Counted from the stretch's first letter, positions 26,404 to 38,329 are shown. The stretch is 64,000 nucleotides of DNA from Mesostigma viride (GCA_009746045.1 RPFO01000299.1:784807-848806), one strand, 5' to 3'. Made by a program: numbers and translations. Notes: generated by a model not told the origin, from the letters alone.

Positions 26404-27679
26404 ATGGCGGCCGCACGTGGGGAAGATTCAAGCGCCTTAAAAGCGGAGATGGAGGTCACGGAGGAAAAGCCTGCTAGCAATGTGGATGAGAAGGTTGATG
26501 GCGGCTCCAATGATGATGCTGCCGTGAAGGATGCAGGTGGGAAGGCTGAGACGGCAGATGAATCACCGACGAAAAAGCGGAAAGCGTCGGACGGTGAGGG
26601 CCAGGAGACTTCCGACAATGACGAAGAAGAAAAAGAAGGTGATGGAGAAAAAGATGGAGAGGATGAAGCGAAAAAGCAGAAGACGATGGAACCAATTCAA
26701 TTGGGTCCAAAAATTTTCAAGAAGGCGAGGTCGATGTACAGTTACTTCCACGACTTGCTTGTCAAGTATCCCCCAAACCAGGATCTAAACGAGGTTCGTT
26801 TTTAATTATGAAATTTGCTCTTGCGCAAGTAAATCAAACCTTTTCCCCTTAGTAGTGCATGTTTCTGAAATAGGTTTGACTCTCCAACTTGGCGGGCGTA
26901 TGATCATGATTATTAGTGGTTCCGATTACTGTTACCGTAACTGCGTCATGAACTGCCTTATTGAGCTGCTGCTATCTTTGTCCGTTTCTGGGTAGTAACC
27001 CCGGTCGTGGCCCCAAAGAAGTTTCATAAGAATGTTGTGTAGTGTTATGGGCAGCAAGGAAGCGCGGAGCCCGAATTTGTTCGGCGCCGGCTGCTGCGGA
27101 GTGTTGCAGGCTGCTTTGCACAATGCAGGCGTTTCCGAGGGCTGCACGCATTCCGCCACGCATTGATCTCTCAGCACACATGCCGTATTCTGCCTGTTTT
27201 ATCTTCAATCTATCTTATCTTCTTCCCTTAGCGCTTGCCCTGGCCACCTTTGCCCTGACTGCTGCCGCCCGCAGTACGAGCACCAGGTGGTTCTGGATCT
27301 GCTCAAGAAGGGACACGTGGACGCGGCCGGCAAGATCGGGCCAGGTGTGCGCGCGTTCCAGATTCGCGTGCACCCCGAGCACGACTCGCCCTGCTACTTC
27401 ATCATCCGCACTGACGGCACCAAGGTGGACTTCAGCTACCGCAAGTGCGTCAACTCACTGGTGGAACTACCGGAGACGCTCCAGCCGGCCGCATGGGGCG
27501 AGCGCAGCAGCACCCGGTCGCGCCCCGCGGGCAGGGGGGATGGGGCCAGGGGGCGGGGCAGGGGCGCACCCAGGGGGCGGGGCGGGGTGAGGGGTCGGGG
27601 GGGGCGGGGGGGAAGGGGGGGGGCTGGAGGGGGGAGGGGCCGGGGCAAGTCTGGTGGAGGCAGGGGCCGTGGGAAGTAG
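26404..27679 (+). CDS. DOMINO1: DUF3223 protein, EMB514/DOMINO1-like, 2 exons
   Basis: Exon 1 is 26404-26793 and exon 2 is 27275-27679. The GT-AG intron is phase 0, giving 264 aa. Residues 1-95 are acidic and Lys-rich, with a KKRK nuclear-localisation-like cluster at 57-60. Residues about 97-195 match the plant DUF3223/DCL fold: PIQLGPKIFKKARSMYSYF, then YEHQVVLDLLKKGH, IGPGVRAFQIRVHP and FSYRKCV. Residues about 205-264 are an RGG/GRG tail typical of RNA-binding nucleolar proteins. Arabidopsis DOMINO1/EMB514 is a nucleolar protein needed for embryo growth and probably for ribosome biogenesis; a similar role is inferred here. The ATG at 26404 was chosen because the in-frame ATG at 26302 adds residues unlike the family. 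The RGG tail is encoded by a G-rich tract that may be length-variable. Confidence 0.88.
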
Positions 27680-28596
27680 ATGTGTGAAGGGGCCTGGCTC
27701 TCGACCCCAGTTGCACTATTGACATGTGCTATGTAATTCGCACATTCAATGGTCCATGCGCGGCATGCACCGGCGACCTTGTTGTGTGGGCTGCCTGGCA
27801 CATGGCTCATGAGGAAGTAATCAGGCGGGCACGTCATGAGGTGCTGTAAACCGCGGGCCCTGGCACCTTGTTTACAGCTATCGGGGTCCTACCAGTCGCA
27901 TCCACCCTCAATGAGGCCTCGAGAATAGCGCATGACCATTCTGGCTTGCCACACCTGAAATGTGGAATGCATGGGCATGCATGGAATGCTTGCCGCAGCA
28001 CACAGGGGTGTTATTGTTGCCAGGATATTTTTTGTTGGAGTCTGCTGGCGCCCTGCTGCGGTTAGGCGAGGAAAGCAGGCGGGCGATACAATTGAGCTCC
28101 CTGCAGATGCCATCCTGGGTGGACCTGGAGGCGCCAGCACGGATACGCAGCAGTCCTGATTCAGAATAGGGTAGTATGGAAGAGGACACGGTGCAAAAAG
28201 AAAAGTGCTTTCATAGGTTGTGCCTATTGGATGGCCGTGTCGGGTGCGTTTTGTGGTTTTTGGTAGGTGGGATTGCACGGTGCCACCACTCTGTGTCATA
28301 ATGTGCCAGTTGTGAGAGTCCGTGCTGAGCTGATGGACCTGCTGCATGTGTCTGCATGGTCTTTGGAGGGACCAACAAGCATGGACAAACCAAGTGTCAA
28401 GTTCTTTCCTCTTAGGGGGCTATGAGTGGAAGATCAAGTCATTGTTTGCAGGTATGCGGAGCGGGCCAACAACATCAGTTTTCAATAATGTACTTCCTTT
28501 GGTAGCTGCAGAAGGGAGGTCCAGAAAATAATAAGGGGCGTATATGTGCAGTTGTGTGCGACAACTAATGCAATGTATGAATATCTGACTGATCTG
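27680..28596. other. Intergenic, nothing recognised
   Basis: This is the 3' flank of the DUF3223 gene. No repeat family, RNA gene or plausible ORF is seen. Confidence 0.5.
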
Positions 28597-28680
28597 ACTA
28601 ATTAATTAATTAATTAATTAATTAATTAATTAATTAGTCTCGTGCTCCCGTTGGGGGACCACGGAGCACTGTTCGAATTC
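28597..28680 (-). mobile_element. LINE A 3' end (tail + hairpin), heavily truncated
   Basis: A tail of about nine TTAA-type units precedes CTCGTGCTCCCGTTGGGGGA and the partner arm. Only the 3' end of the element remains. Confidence 0.75.
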
Positions 28681-28756
28681 GCCAATTAAGATATCAAGGA
28701 GTTTCCCAAATTAAGATTTCGTGGGCGTCTCCGGCCAAGACGTCAATGTGTACATG

Positions 28757-28917
28757 TATCAAGGAGACAACATATCAAGGAGACAACCAGCGCAGGCCAG
28801 AAATCGGGAGAATCCGGACCATGGTAGCTCGAGCCTGCCGTTATCTTGTCCGCGTGTTCGAGTCGTTCAGGATGATGAAGATGAATGGTGATGGAAATGT
28901 GTATCCTTGGAGACAAC
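28757..28917 (+). mobile_element. Family E element, partial
   Basis: The copy starts with two successive TATCAAGGAGACAAC motifs and runs to GTGTATCCTTGG. It is the target into which the LINE B fragment at 28929 inserted. Confidence 0.75.
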
Positions 28918-28928
28918 ATATGTCCACA

Positions 28929-29692
28929 AATCAAAACCTACTGGCACTCGAAGGCCCTCGGCGAGCACCGCAAGCGCCTGCTCCTCAAGGTCCTGGTCCT
29001 CACGGTGCTCACGTATGGCGCTGAGGCATGGACGCTCACGGACACGCTGGCGGCCATGCTAAACGGCACGGTAACCAGGATGCTCCGTCAGGCCCTGAAT
29101 GTAGGGTTTTCCACGCATAGGTCTTTAGAATCTTTGTACCAGGGCATGCCTCGCATTTCGGACGAGATCAGACAGCGTAGGATAGCATTTGTATAGGACA
29201 TCTTGCTCGCACCAGCCAGGTAGACACCGACCTCGGTCTGGCCGGCCCCCAGCGGCTTGGCCAGCCAGGGCGGCATGTATCCTGATCTGGCCTGGCCCCA
29301 AGGACATTCCTAATTAGAAGGTAGGCAAACATGTCATGACCTACCCACAGCAGTTGATGGCTGACCTAGTGGTCCCAGCTCAGTTTGAACATCGCATTCA
29401 CTCCGTCTCTCTTGCTTGGACTGCTATGCAGGACAAGAAGAGGTGGAAGACCATTAAATATTAATTGTCCCGGCTCATACGCCCGCCCCTGTGGGCAGGC
29501 CCCCTCCCCCCAAGCGGAAGGGGCGCTTTGCTGAGTAGAATAGGTAGGGTTTTCTAGATTAGATTAGCTAAGAGTTAGATAAGTTCGGTTTTACGGCAGG
29601 TTGTTTCCCCCCCATCCATCCACAGGAATCATATGTGCTACATGATCTCCCAACGGAGTCATGTTATAATTTAATTTAATTTAATTCTTGAA
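28929..29692 (+). mobile_element. LINE B, 5'-truncated copy with 11-bp TSD
   Basis: The insert is bounded by ATATGTCCACA at 28918-28928 and 29693-29703. It encodes the C-terminal reverse-transcriptase region ([19 protein letters not shown], then [15 protein letters not shown] followed by a stop). It ends with the CTCCCAACGGAG hairpin and a TAATTTAATTTAATTTAATT tail. It matches the 52812-57793 LINE closely at protein level but is broken. Confidence 0.9.
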
Positions 29693-29719
29693 ATATGTCC
29701 ACAGCTAGTCTAGCTATTT

Positions 29720-29990
29720 ATTATGAAGTGAGACACCTTTGCCTAGACGCATGGCGATCCAACAAATGATGGGCCTCAAGTAGGGCCTCGAGCTAATATT
29801 GCACGCAAACTATCAAGCAGACAACTGGTCAGCGCAGGCCAGAGATCGGCAGAATCCTGATCATGGTAGCTCGAGCCTGCCGTAATCTTATAATTCCGCG
29901 TTTTCGCGTCGTTCAGGATGTCAATGGATATGAAGTGAGACAACTATGCCTGGACGCATGGCGACCCAACGCAGCGGTGAAATTAATTAA
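29720..29990 (+). mobile_element. Diverged family E segment between direct repeats
   Basis: A GTGAGACA...GACGCATGGCG segment occurs at both ends (about 29730 and 29934), flanking a diverged family E head (GCAGACAACTGGTCAGCGC). It is probably an old composite of two related elements. Confidence 0.5.
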
Positions 29991-30065
29991 TTAATTAGAC
30001 TCGTGCTCCCGTTGGGGAGTCACGGAGCATTAACCCCGATGGATGGATGTGGGTGCAAACAGTCG
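29982..30065 (-). mobile_element. LINE A 3' end, truncated
   Basis: A TTAA-type tail is followed by the inverted hairpin CGTGCTCCCGTTGGGGAGTC and two to three GGAT units. Only about 80 bp remain. Confidence 0.8.
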
Positions 30066-30333
30066 ACTACCACAGTGGAAGGACTAGGGTAGTTGTCTGA
30101 GAGGAAAGACGCGAAGGCCGCGGGAGCCGCATGGCTATCTCTAGGAAGACCTGCAAGTGGAGGGAGACAGAGGGTAACACGAAAGGTTGATAGGGAAAAC
30201 ACGTGTACACACATATTACTGAACGCAAAGGTTTTCACCTTTGCGGAGTGTCTGATCAGAACACACATATTACACACACCACAAAAACATAAACAACCAA
30301 ACTGACTAAGAAGGAAAAGAGGGAACGCGTACA
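30066..30333. other. Intergenic remnant
   Basis: This contains a diverged copy of the SINE-like segment GCAAAGGTTTTCACCTTTGC (about 30220-30240), which reads as a palindrome. Nothing else is recognised. Confidence 0.4.
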
Positions 30334-32118
30334 TTAATTAATTAATTAGACTCGTGCCCCCGTTGGGGAGTCACGGAGCATTAACCCCGATGGATGGATG
30401 GATGGGTGCAAACAGTCCTAGTACCGGTCTAATCTATCTACCACAGCTATCAACAACATCTATAGATCTACAAAATCTATCAACATCAACTCTACCCTAG
30501 GGGACCTGTCTGGCGTGCTTCCCGTGTGTTTGCACACGCGGGCGCTTCCCCACGTGCGGGAGGGGGCTCGTTGTCCTCTATGACCTGGGCCCACTTATAA
30601 TTAATTAATTAATTAGACTCGTGCTCCCGTTGGGGAGTCACGGCCGGAGCATTAACCCCGGTGGATGGATGGATGGGTGCAAGCAGTCCTACCGGTCTAA
30701 TCTATCTACATCAGCTACCTACAACATCTATCTAATTACAGCATCTCTAACTACAACATCCATCTAAACAGCATCACGCTACCCTAGGGGAGCTGTCTGG
30801 CGTGCCTCCCGCAGGTTTGCACACGCGGGCGCTTCCCCACAGGGGGGGGCTCGTTGTCCTCTATGACCTGGGCCCACTTGGCCTTGTCCATCATCTTCTT
30901 CCAAATCACGGAGAGGCCTAGGCCCCCCATGGCCTCTACTAGCTGTTCTTTGAAGGACTGCGGGCCTTGCGGCGTCTAACATCACGGGGCCCGGGCCACG
31001 TCAGGAGGTGCCGGCCAGGCTGAGCGCTGGTCGCAGTCCCGCGGGGGGGCCACGTGAGGTGTCTACCTGCATGGTTGGTGCGAGCTAGGTGCCCTACTAG
31101 CTGCAGGCGCCGCTGCTCAAGTGATGGTGCTGGTGATATATGGCATGCCCTGGTACAGGTCCTCATTGCGGACATGAGCAGCATATCCTACTCTGAAAAT
31201 GGATCGCAGCATGTTGGTGACCGCGCCGTCCAGCTTGCGGGCCAGGTCGGCGGTGAGGGTCCACGTCTCAGCCCCATACGTGAGAACAGGTCAACAGGAA
31301 GGACGATGACCTTAAACAGGTCCTGTTTCTCGATCTTGCCCAGGGGCTTGCGCCACAGGGCCCGGTACTGGCGTAAAGCGTGCCAGGCGAGGGAGATGCG
31401 ATGGTCCACATCAACCTCGCAGCGGGGAAGCAGGCTGCCCAGCAGCTTGACGCGGTCCCGATACAGGACTCGAGAGCCATCTAGGAGATAGAGGGGTGGC
31501 GGTTCACGAGTGGGTGCATGAGCCCAACCGCCAGGGCCTCTGTCTTCTTGCTGTCAGACCTCAAGCCCCACTGCCACGGGCCTCGATAGCCAGGCAGGCA
31601 AGCCCATGTCTGCACGTGCCCGGTGTCCTCGAAGAGTGTGGTGTCCTCTGCGTAGATGATGTCCGCCAGCCGAATATCCGTTTCCGCTCCGCCATGCCAG
31701 AAGTGGTTAGCAACCTGCACCCCTGGTTCCCTAACCACGATGCGGGCAAATCGCTTGCGCGCCTGAATCATTACGTATTCGACCACAATAATGAACAGGT
31801 AGGGCGACAGCACGCAGCCCTGCCACACACCCTTCTGAAAGGGCATGGTGGCGTGGTCCTGTAAGAAGTGCGCACCGAAGTGGTGGACCCTTCATACAGG
31901 TTGCGGATGACAGCAATGAGGGGGCGCCGGGGGATCCGGAACAGCTCGAGGATGTCCCAAAGCGCAGGCCAGAATTAAACCGAATCGAAGGCTTTGATGA
32001 AGTCCACCAGCACAAGGTGCAAAGGGGACTCACCAGGCTGAAGGCGTTGCAGTTCCTCCACCAGACGGCGAGTAGCGAAGAGCGCCTGTACTGTGTGGGC
32101 CCACTTGGCCTTGTCCAT
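30334..32118 (-). mobile_element. LINE A copy alpha (outer), split by copy beta
   Basis: The 3' tail is at 30334. The 3' UTR and end of ORF2 run to 30596 and the sequence resumes at 32107-32118 after the inserted beta copy. The target duplication TGGGCCCACTT lies at 30586-30596 and 32096-32106. Its own 5' end is then cut by the ORF1-only element at 32119. Confidence 0.8.
30597..32095 (-). mobile_element. LINE A copy beta with degenerate reverse transcriptase, 11-bp TSD
   Basis: It ends in a (TTAA)n tail, the hairpin and GGAT units (30597-30690). Reverse-transcriptase blocks appear in shifting minus-strand frames: FIKAF near 31990, VWQGCVLSPYLFIIVV near 31810, IIYAEDTTLFEDTGH near 31660 (YAED instead of YADD) and LQLVGHLARTNH near 31080. 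Several frameshifts make it non-functional. It is flanked by TGGGCCCACTT on both sides, which shows insertion into copy alpha. Confidence 0.88.
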
Positions 32119-34041
32119 TAATTCATTAATTAATTAGGAACATAACTCCGTTGGGAGTATCTGTAGCACATAGCCCTTGAGAAGGGGCAGATGGCCTATA
32201 CTACATTCTAGGCTACTTCCTGCAAGGGTCGGGAATGTAAACAACACTTGCTCTAGGTGCACTAGGGCACCTGCACCACCCAGAGTCTCGGGCAACTCCC
32301 AGCTAAGGGGAGCCCGTCATAGGTGGGGAAGATCATCATGGCTATACAAGAGCTAGGGCATGGCTTCTCGACAGAGAGCATCTCTCTGCATAGGCATAGC
32401 ATGGATAAATTCTTAATGCAACACCCATGGGGGTCCCATTATAGGCATTTCTTGGCTAAATTCTGAAGGCATTATCCATGGGGGCCACTATGCGGGCGCA
32501 CATGCGCGTGGGCCGACATGCTAGGCTAAGCCTGACTAACTGATCTACACTGCTGGTATATATTGGATTCCCTAGTCTGAGGTGGCAGGAGGGGCCTGCC
32601 AGGGCTTGTGGTCAACGTTGATGACCGCCCCCCTCCAGTATACCGGCTTCCCCCTTGCGCTCTGCCGGAGCTGGTAGGTCGGCCATAGCTCGCGTCGGGC
32701 CGCTGTTGCTGGGCCAGGGTCAAGTCGTCGTCCAGCGTGAAGCGAGTCTCCGAGAGCTTCTTGCGGCATTTAAGGAACGCCAGCTTGTCCGCCATGACAG
32801 TACTTGAAGGTGTCAGAGGAGCACGGGTGCCGGGCCAGCCTTACCCCGCGCGCGGGCCGGGAGGCGGACAGCCGACATCCGCAGCTCACCAGTGACGGTT
32901 GCATGGGGGCAAAAATGGCGCGCTTAAATGCCTCGAGAAGGCTCGCGGAGGTCTCACCTGCCGGCTGGTCGAGGTGCTTGACGATGACATTGTGGCTGCG
33001 GCGCTGCGCTTGGTGATGTCGGCCTCCTCGCGAAGGTCGAGGGCTTGTTGCTTGAGTTGTGCCGCGATGGTGGAGGTGGTGGAGGTGGTGTGGTGCTTAA
33101 GCAAGTCCGCCCAGGTGGAGGGAGCATCGCCGGCCGGGCCAGCAGGTGCCAGCTGGGCGGCGATGTCCTTCACCGGCCGCCTGGGCGGTGAGGCCGGCGG
33201 TGTCATGCAAGCACTCAAGGGCGGTGGCGGTGGCTTGAAGGCATTGGTCGAGGTCGAGGAGCTGGGCTTTGATGTCGGCAGTGGAGGCGGAAATGGCAGT
33301 GGAGGTGGAGTCGGCGGTGGTGGAGAGGTGAGGAAGTTCAGTACAGCCAGCGTGCATGCCCCCCATTGCTGCCACATCGGCGGCAAGGGGGGTCACGTGC
33401 TGCTGAAAGGCTTCCGTAAGGATGGAACGAAGGGTGGGGGCGGAGATGGATGGAGCCCAGATCTCGCCGTCCGAGCGCTGGAGAAGGGAGAGTGAGGATG
33501 GCATGCTGGAGTTGGGGGCGGGGGCACCCGAACAGCATGCTGATGTTGGTCCAGCGGTTGCCGTCGGTGCAGACGACGCGGTTGATGTCGTGGAGATGGA
33601 GGCCGCACAGGTCATAAAGCGAGGCGTAGTCCCCGAAGAAGATGCAGTGCAGAGCATCGGCCGGGGACATGTTGGTCCAGTCGTGACCATCGACCTGGAA
33701 AGGTTGGGGCCGAAAGCGCGGTTCTGAGGGGCGTGAAGACCCTCCTGTTTTGTCGGCGGAGCGGGTGCGTTTAGGGTCAGGCGATGCCGATGGCGATGCA
33801 GTGAGCCCGGGAGGGTTCGGGGCGACCACCAGTGCGCGACTAATGTCACCGCTGCGGCTGCCGGACCTGAGGGCGAAGCTGCAGCCTGAGCTGCAGACGT
33901 ATTTTCATGGCCAAGCGCATCCACTATGCTGCGTTGCGTCAAGGGGCGTTTGCTCGTCATATATTGCGTAATAGATTCAGAAAATTATATCAGCCTTTGT
34001 GTGTCTTAGAAAGACGAAGCGATAGTGATACCCATACATAC
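32119..34041 (-). mobile_element. ORF1-only LINE derivative (HAL1-like), 1.9 kb, 10-bp TSD
   Basis: CCTTGTCCAT flanks the element at 32109-32118 and 34042-34051. The 3' end (left) has the TTAA-type tail, the hairpin core CTCCCAACGGAG and the family C 3' region (32119-32510). The rest is an ORF1 (see 32526-33960). No reverse transcriptase or endonuclease lies between, so it would depend on a LINE acting in trans. The short family C copies at 12289 and 58688 may be 5'-truncated copies of this element. Confidence 0.8.
32526..33960 (-). pseudogene. LINE ORF1 protein, frameshifted
   Basis: It starts MTSKRPLTQRSIVDALG at 33960. It continues in other frames with KRTRSADKTGG and DALHCIFFGDYASLYDLCG, then a coiled-coil-like ADIKAQLLDLDQCLQATA, then AAQLKQQALDLREEADITK. 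It ends with a region resembling the C-terminal domain of L1-type ORF1 proteins (KLSETRFTLDDDL, RRELWPTYQLRQSARGKP). At least four frame changes are needed. In intact elements ORF1 protein binds and chaperones the element RNA. Confidence 0.65.
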
Positions 34042-34051
34042 CCTTGTCCAT

Positions 34052-34310
34052 ATAACTACTCTACTACTCAGCAAAGCGCCCCTTCCGCTTGGGGGGAGGG
34101 GGCTTTCCCACAGGGGCTGGCGTGTGAGCCTGGACAATCTTCTGCCACCTCTTCTTGTTCTAGCTGCCGATATAGCAGTCCAAGCAAGATAGAGGGGTGA
34201 ATGCGGTGTTCAAACTGAGCTGGGACCACTAGGTCGGCCAGCAACATCTGTGTGTAGTTCATGGCAGGTTTACCCAGCTTTCTAGAATGTCTTTGGGGCC
34301 AGGCCAGGCC
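34052..34310 (-). mobile_element. LINE B 3' fragment, inverted partner
   Basis: This is the reverse complement of the ORF2 end and 3' UTR of LINE B (TCAGCAAAGCGCCCCTTCCG, then GGGACCACTAGGTCGGCCAG). It lies head-to-head with the plus copy at 34311. The two overlap in content, so they are separate copies and not a single twin-primed insertion. Confidence 0.8.
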
Positions 34311-34796
34311 AGTCAGGTAGACACCGCCCTTGGTCTGGCCGGCCCCCAGCGGCTTGGCCAACCAGGGCGGCATATCCTGACCTGGCCAGCCTGGCCCCAA
34401 GGACATTCCTAGAAAGCTGGGTAAACCTGCCATGAACTACACTCAGGTGTTGCTGGCCGACCTAGCTAACGTCCCAGAATATCAGTTTGAACACCGCATT
34501 AACACGTACTCCCTCTCTCTTGCTTGGACTGCTATGCAGGACAAGAAGAGGTGGCAGACGATTCTAGCTCCACCTGGGCTCACACGCCAGCCCCTGTGGG
34601 CAAGCCCCCCCCCCCCCCCAAGAGGAAGGGGCGCTTTGCTGAGTAGAGTGGCTAGGGTTTTCTGGATTAGATTAGCTTAGAGTCACCTTAGTTCGGTCTC
34701 GCGGCTCCGCCCACCTCCATCCATTCAGCAAGGGAATATGTGCTACATGATCTCCCCACGGAGTCATGTTGTAGTTTAATTTAATTTTGATTTAAT
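34311..34796 (+). mobile_element. LINE B 3' fragment with hairpin and tail
   Basis: It starts near the GHFARTSQVDTA-equivalent region and ends with the hairpin CTCCCCACGGAG and a GTAGTTTAATTTAATTTTG tail. With 34052-34310 it forms an inverted repeat of about 250 bp. Confidence 0.85.
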
Positions 34797-34890
34797 GTTC
34801 ATATCAACACCTCTGTGGTTTTCCATTTACGGGTACTTCCTCATAAATGGTGGGAGAGCAATCGCAGCAATGGTGCTCACCACTCGACAC

Positions 34891-36612
34891 TGTCGCGTGC
34901 CGGTCCATTACGTTCTTAATTACGCGCGGGTAAACTATTGTGACGTGACTTTTACGTCCGTGGAACCTATGCGGTTTACTTAACGTCCGCTTTGTCTTGG
35001 CGCCGCGCCGCGGAATCACGCGTCCGCTGAATCGTCGGCGGATCTTCTGAATTCGTCCAAGTGCGAGTGCGTTCGCATTTGCGGCAGTGGGCTAAGGGGG
35101 GATTTGGGCTACCGGTCGTCACCAGGGCAGTCCAGGCGCTGGCGCGCGCCACTAAGGCAGGCCAGGCATGTTGGGCTGGCTGCCGGGCCAGTGATCACGT
35201 GCTCTGCCAGGACTACAACGAGGGGCACCAGACTTTGTGGAGAACGACCAGGGCTACACGTGAAACGTCGCGAACGGTCAGCACGCTTTGAGCAGCGGTG
35301 CCTGAGATGGCCGGCAATTTAGCCTGGTTAATTTCTGATTGCGGCAGCGCTTTTTAGTGTTGCAAAATATCTACAAGTTGTTTAGCTTGTGCTTGGACAG
35401 ATTTGTTCATGAGATTTGGTTTGTGTCAGGCAAGCACCTGATCTAACGTTAAAAAGCGCATGCTAGATTTGCGGCACCTTGTTCAGCGTATTTTGGTCGT
35501 CACTGGCTGATGTCATGTTGGAAAGGTTAGCTTGCGCAGGTTAAAAGGATGAACAGTCGGCCATTGTGGTCGTTGTTCGTTCAGTTTTCACTTCACAACG
35601 ACGCAGTTGTCTTCATGTGATTAACTAGTAGAACAACCCGGCCGCAACCTCCGTGATGGTTGCGAGATTGTTTTCATGGGTCGAGGCGAGATAGGCATAC
35701 AAGTTAAGCCTTTTTGGATTTGTCTCGAGGACAGTCGTCGCAGGGACTGCCAGTATGGTAGATTCGCCTGGGCACTGTCGGTAGCTTAGGGTGAGAGCGG
35801 TTGGCTGGGTGTTGGCATACATCCGGACAAGGCCAACTTCCGTAAGGAGAGCGGGTAGCGGATGTTCATGGTATTGGACATGCCGGACTTGTTTGCTCGA
35901 AGCTAGGCAGGCCAGGGGCTGGAATTAGCCAGTCTTTCTTGTTGATGAACATTGGTTTCGGCTAAAATGTATTCTCAATTTTATTTGTGAATAACAAAAT
36001 CTTGTTAAGCGTTATGTCATAAAGGTCGGTAGGAACTGCTCTTGCAACGGGTGGCTGCCAGTGGGGCAGAGCCCACACATCATCTTCTGTAACTGAACGA
36101 ACAACCTTGTTAGGAGTCAGGCCTACCGGCCTAGTGGTGGAAAGAGGTTATTGCTTAGCCTTCAAAAGCATCTGAAGAGGTTAGGCTTTTCCCTGTAAAA
36201 AGCCATTGAAGGGGTTATTGCTAAGCCTTTAAAAGCATGCATGTCAGGGTTATTGCTTATCCTTGAAAAATGAAAAGCATGGTCTTCTTCTTGCACCCAG
36301 CTGAGGGTTGGGGGGGGGGTATCACCCCATTTTTTTTTTTTTTTCCCTTTGGACAGCGCAGCCTGTGCGCTTGTTTCTTCATGACCCCTCCTTTCTTTGT
36401 CGCTCGCGTTGAGGCTGCTCGCGAGGGGGGTGAAAAGGGAGGCCTACTTCAGAGCTTGGCTGACCTTGTTTGACTATGCTAGGGAGGCATAGAGCCATGT
36501 TATTTGGTTCCCTGAGTTTATATTTGGTCTTTGCCCGCATGGTAATTGCAGTGGATATGCATTTAGACCGCGCATGGGGCCAAGGGGGGAGGCTTCTGCA
36601 CGGTAGGCGACA
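34891..36612 (+). mobile_element. Unknown 1722-bp element, dimer copy 1
   Basis: The ends are TGTCGCGTGCCGG and CACGGTAGGCGACA, giving a terminal inverted repeat TGTCGC/GCGACA. ACAC at 34887-34890 and 38330-38333 is the target duplication of the whole dimer. There is no convincing ORF. The interior has a G-run/T-run and degenerate repeats of GGTTATTGCTTAGCCTT (36150-36270). The TG...CA ends would also suit an LTR. Confidence 0.8.
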
Positions 36613-36614
36613 GC

Positions 36615-38329
36615 TGTCGCGTGCCGGTCCATTACGTTCTTAATTACGCGCGGGTAAACTATTGTGACGTGACTTTTACGTCCGTGGAACCTATGCGGTT
36701 TACTTTACCGCTTTGTCTTGGCGCCGCGCCGCGGAATCACGCGTCCGCTGAATCGTCGGCGGATCTTCTGAATTCGTCCAAGTGCGAGTGCGTTCGCATT
36801 GGCGGCAGTGGGCTAAGGGGGGATTTGGGCTACCGGTCGTCACCAGGGCAGTCCAGGCGCTGGCGCGCGCCACTAAGGCAGGCCAGGCATGTTGGGCTGG
36901 CTGCCGGCCCAGTGATCACGTGCTCTGCCAGGACTACAGCGAGGGACACCAGACTTTGTGGAGAACGACCAGGGCTACACGTGAAACGTCGCGAACGGTC
37001 AGCACGCTTTGAGCAGCGGTGCCTGAGATGGCCGGCAATTTCGCCTGGTTAATTTCTGATTGCGGCAGCGCTTTTTAGTGTTGCAAAATATCTACAAGTT
37101 GTTTAGCTTGTGCTTGGACAGATTTGTTCATGAGATTTGGTTTGTGTCAGGCAAGCACCTGATCTAACGTTAAAAAGCGCATGCTAGATTTGCGGCACCT
37201 TGTTCAGCGTATTTTGGTCGTCACTGGCTGATGTCATGTTGGAAAGGTTAGCTTGCGCAGGTTAAAAGGATGAACAGTCGGCCATTGTGGTCGTTGTTCG
37301 TTCAGTTTTCACTTCACAACGACGCAGTTGTCTTCATGTGATTAACTAGTAGAACAACCCGGCCGCAACCTCCGTGATGGTTGCGAGATTGTTTTCATGG
37401 GTCGAGGCGAGATAGGCATACTTTTTGGATTTGTCTCGAGGACAGTCGTCGCAGGGACTGCCAGTATGGTAGATTCGCCTGGGCACTGTCGGTAGCTTAG
37501 GGTGAGAGCGGTTGGCTGGGTGTTGGCATACATCCGGACAAGGCCAACTTCCGTAAGGAGAGCGGGTAGCGGATGTTCATGGTATTGGACATGCCGGACT
37601 TGTTTGCTCGAAGCTAGGCAGGCCAGGGGCTGGAATTAGCCAGTCTTTCTTGTTGATGAACATTGGTTTTGGCTAAAATGTATTCTCAATTTTATTTGTG
37701 AATAACAAAATCTTGCTAAGCGTTATGTCATAAAGGTCGGTAGGAACTGCTCTTGCAACGGGTGGCTGCCAGTGGGGCAGAGCCCACACATCATTTTCCA
37801 TAACTGAACGAACAACCTTGTTAGGAGTCAGGCCTACCGGCCTAGTGGTGGAAAGAGGTTATTGCTTAGCCTTCAAAAGCATCTGAAGAGGTTAGGCTTT
37901 TCCCTGTAAAAAGCCATTGAAGGGGTTATTGCTAAGCCTTTAAAAGCATGCATGTCAGGGTTATTGCTTATCCTTGAAAAATGAAAAGCATGGTCTTCTT
38001 CTTGCACCCAGCTGAGGGTTGGGGGGGGGGTATCACCCCATTTTTTTTATTTTTTTTTTTCCCTTTGGACAGCGCAGCCTGTGCGCTTGTTTCTTCATGA
38101 CCCCTCCTTTCTTTGTCGCTCGCGTTGAGGCTGCTCGCGAGGGGGGGTGAAAAGGGAGGCCTACTTCAGAGCTTGGCTGACCTTGTTTGACTATGCTAGG
38201 GAGGCATAGAGCCATGTTATTTGGTTCCCTGAATTTATATTTGGTCTTTGCCCGCATGGTAATTGCAGTGGATATGCATTTAGACCGCGCATGGGGCCAA
38301 GGGGGGAGGCTTCTGCACGGTAGGCGACA
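36615..38329 (+). mobile_element. Unknown 1715-bp element, dimer copy 2
   Basis: It is almost identical to copy 1; only small indels and a few substitutions were noticed. Examples are loss of AAGTTAAGCC near 37420 and a longer T-run near 38045. It is separated from copy 1 by just GC (36613-36614), so the junction GCGACA-GC-TGTCGC is a perfect palindrome. Confidence 0.8.

Noticed and set aside
32899-33495. Plus-strand ORF of 198 codons
   Set aside because: Antisense to the LINE ORF1 relic, which has recognisable ORF1 features on the minus strand.
34891-38329. The 1.7 kb direct repeats as LTRs of one retrotransposon
   Set aside because: TG...CA ends would fit, but only 2 bp lie between the copies and no primer site or internal domain exists. 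Kept as an alternative, not as the call.
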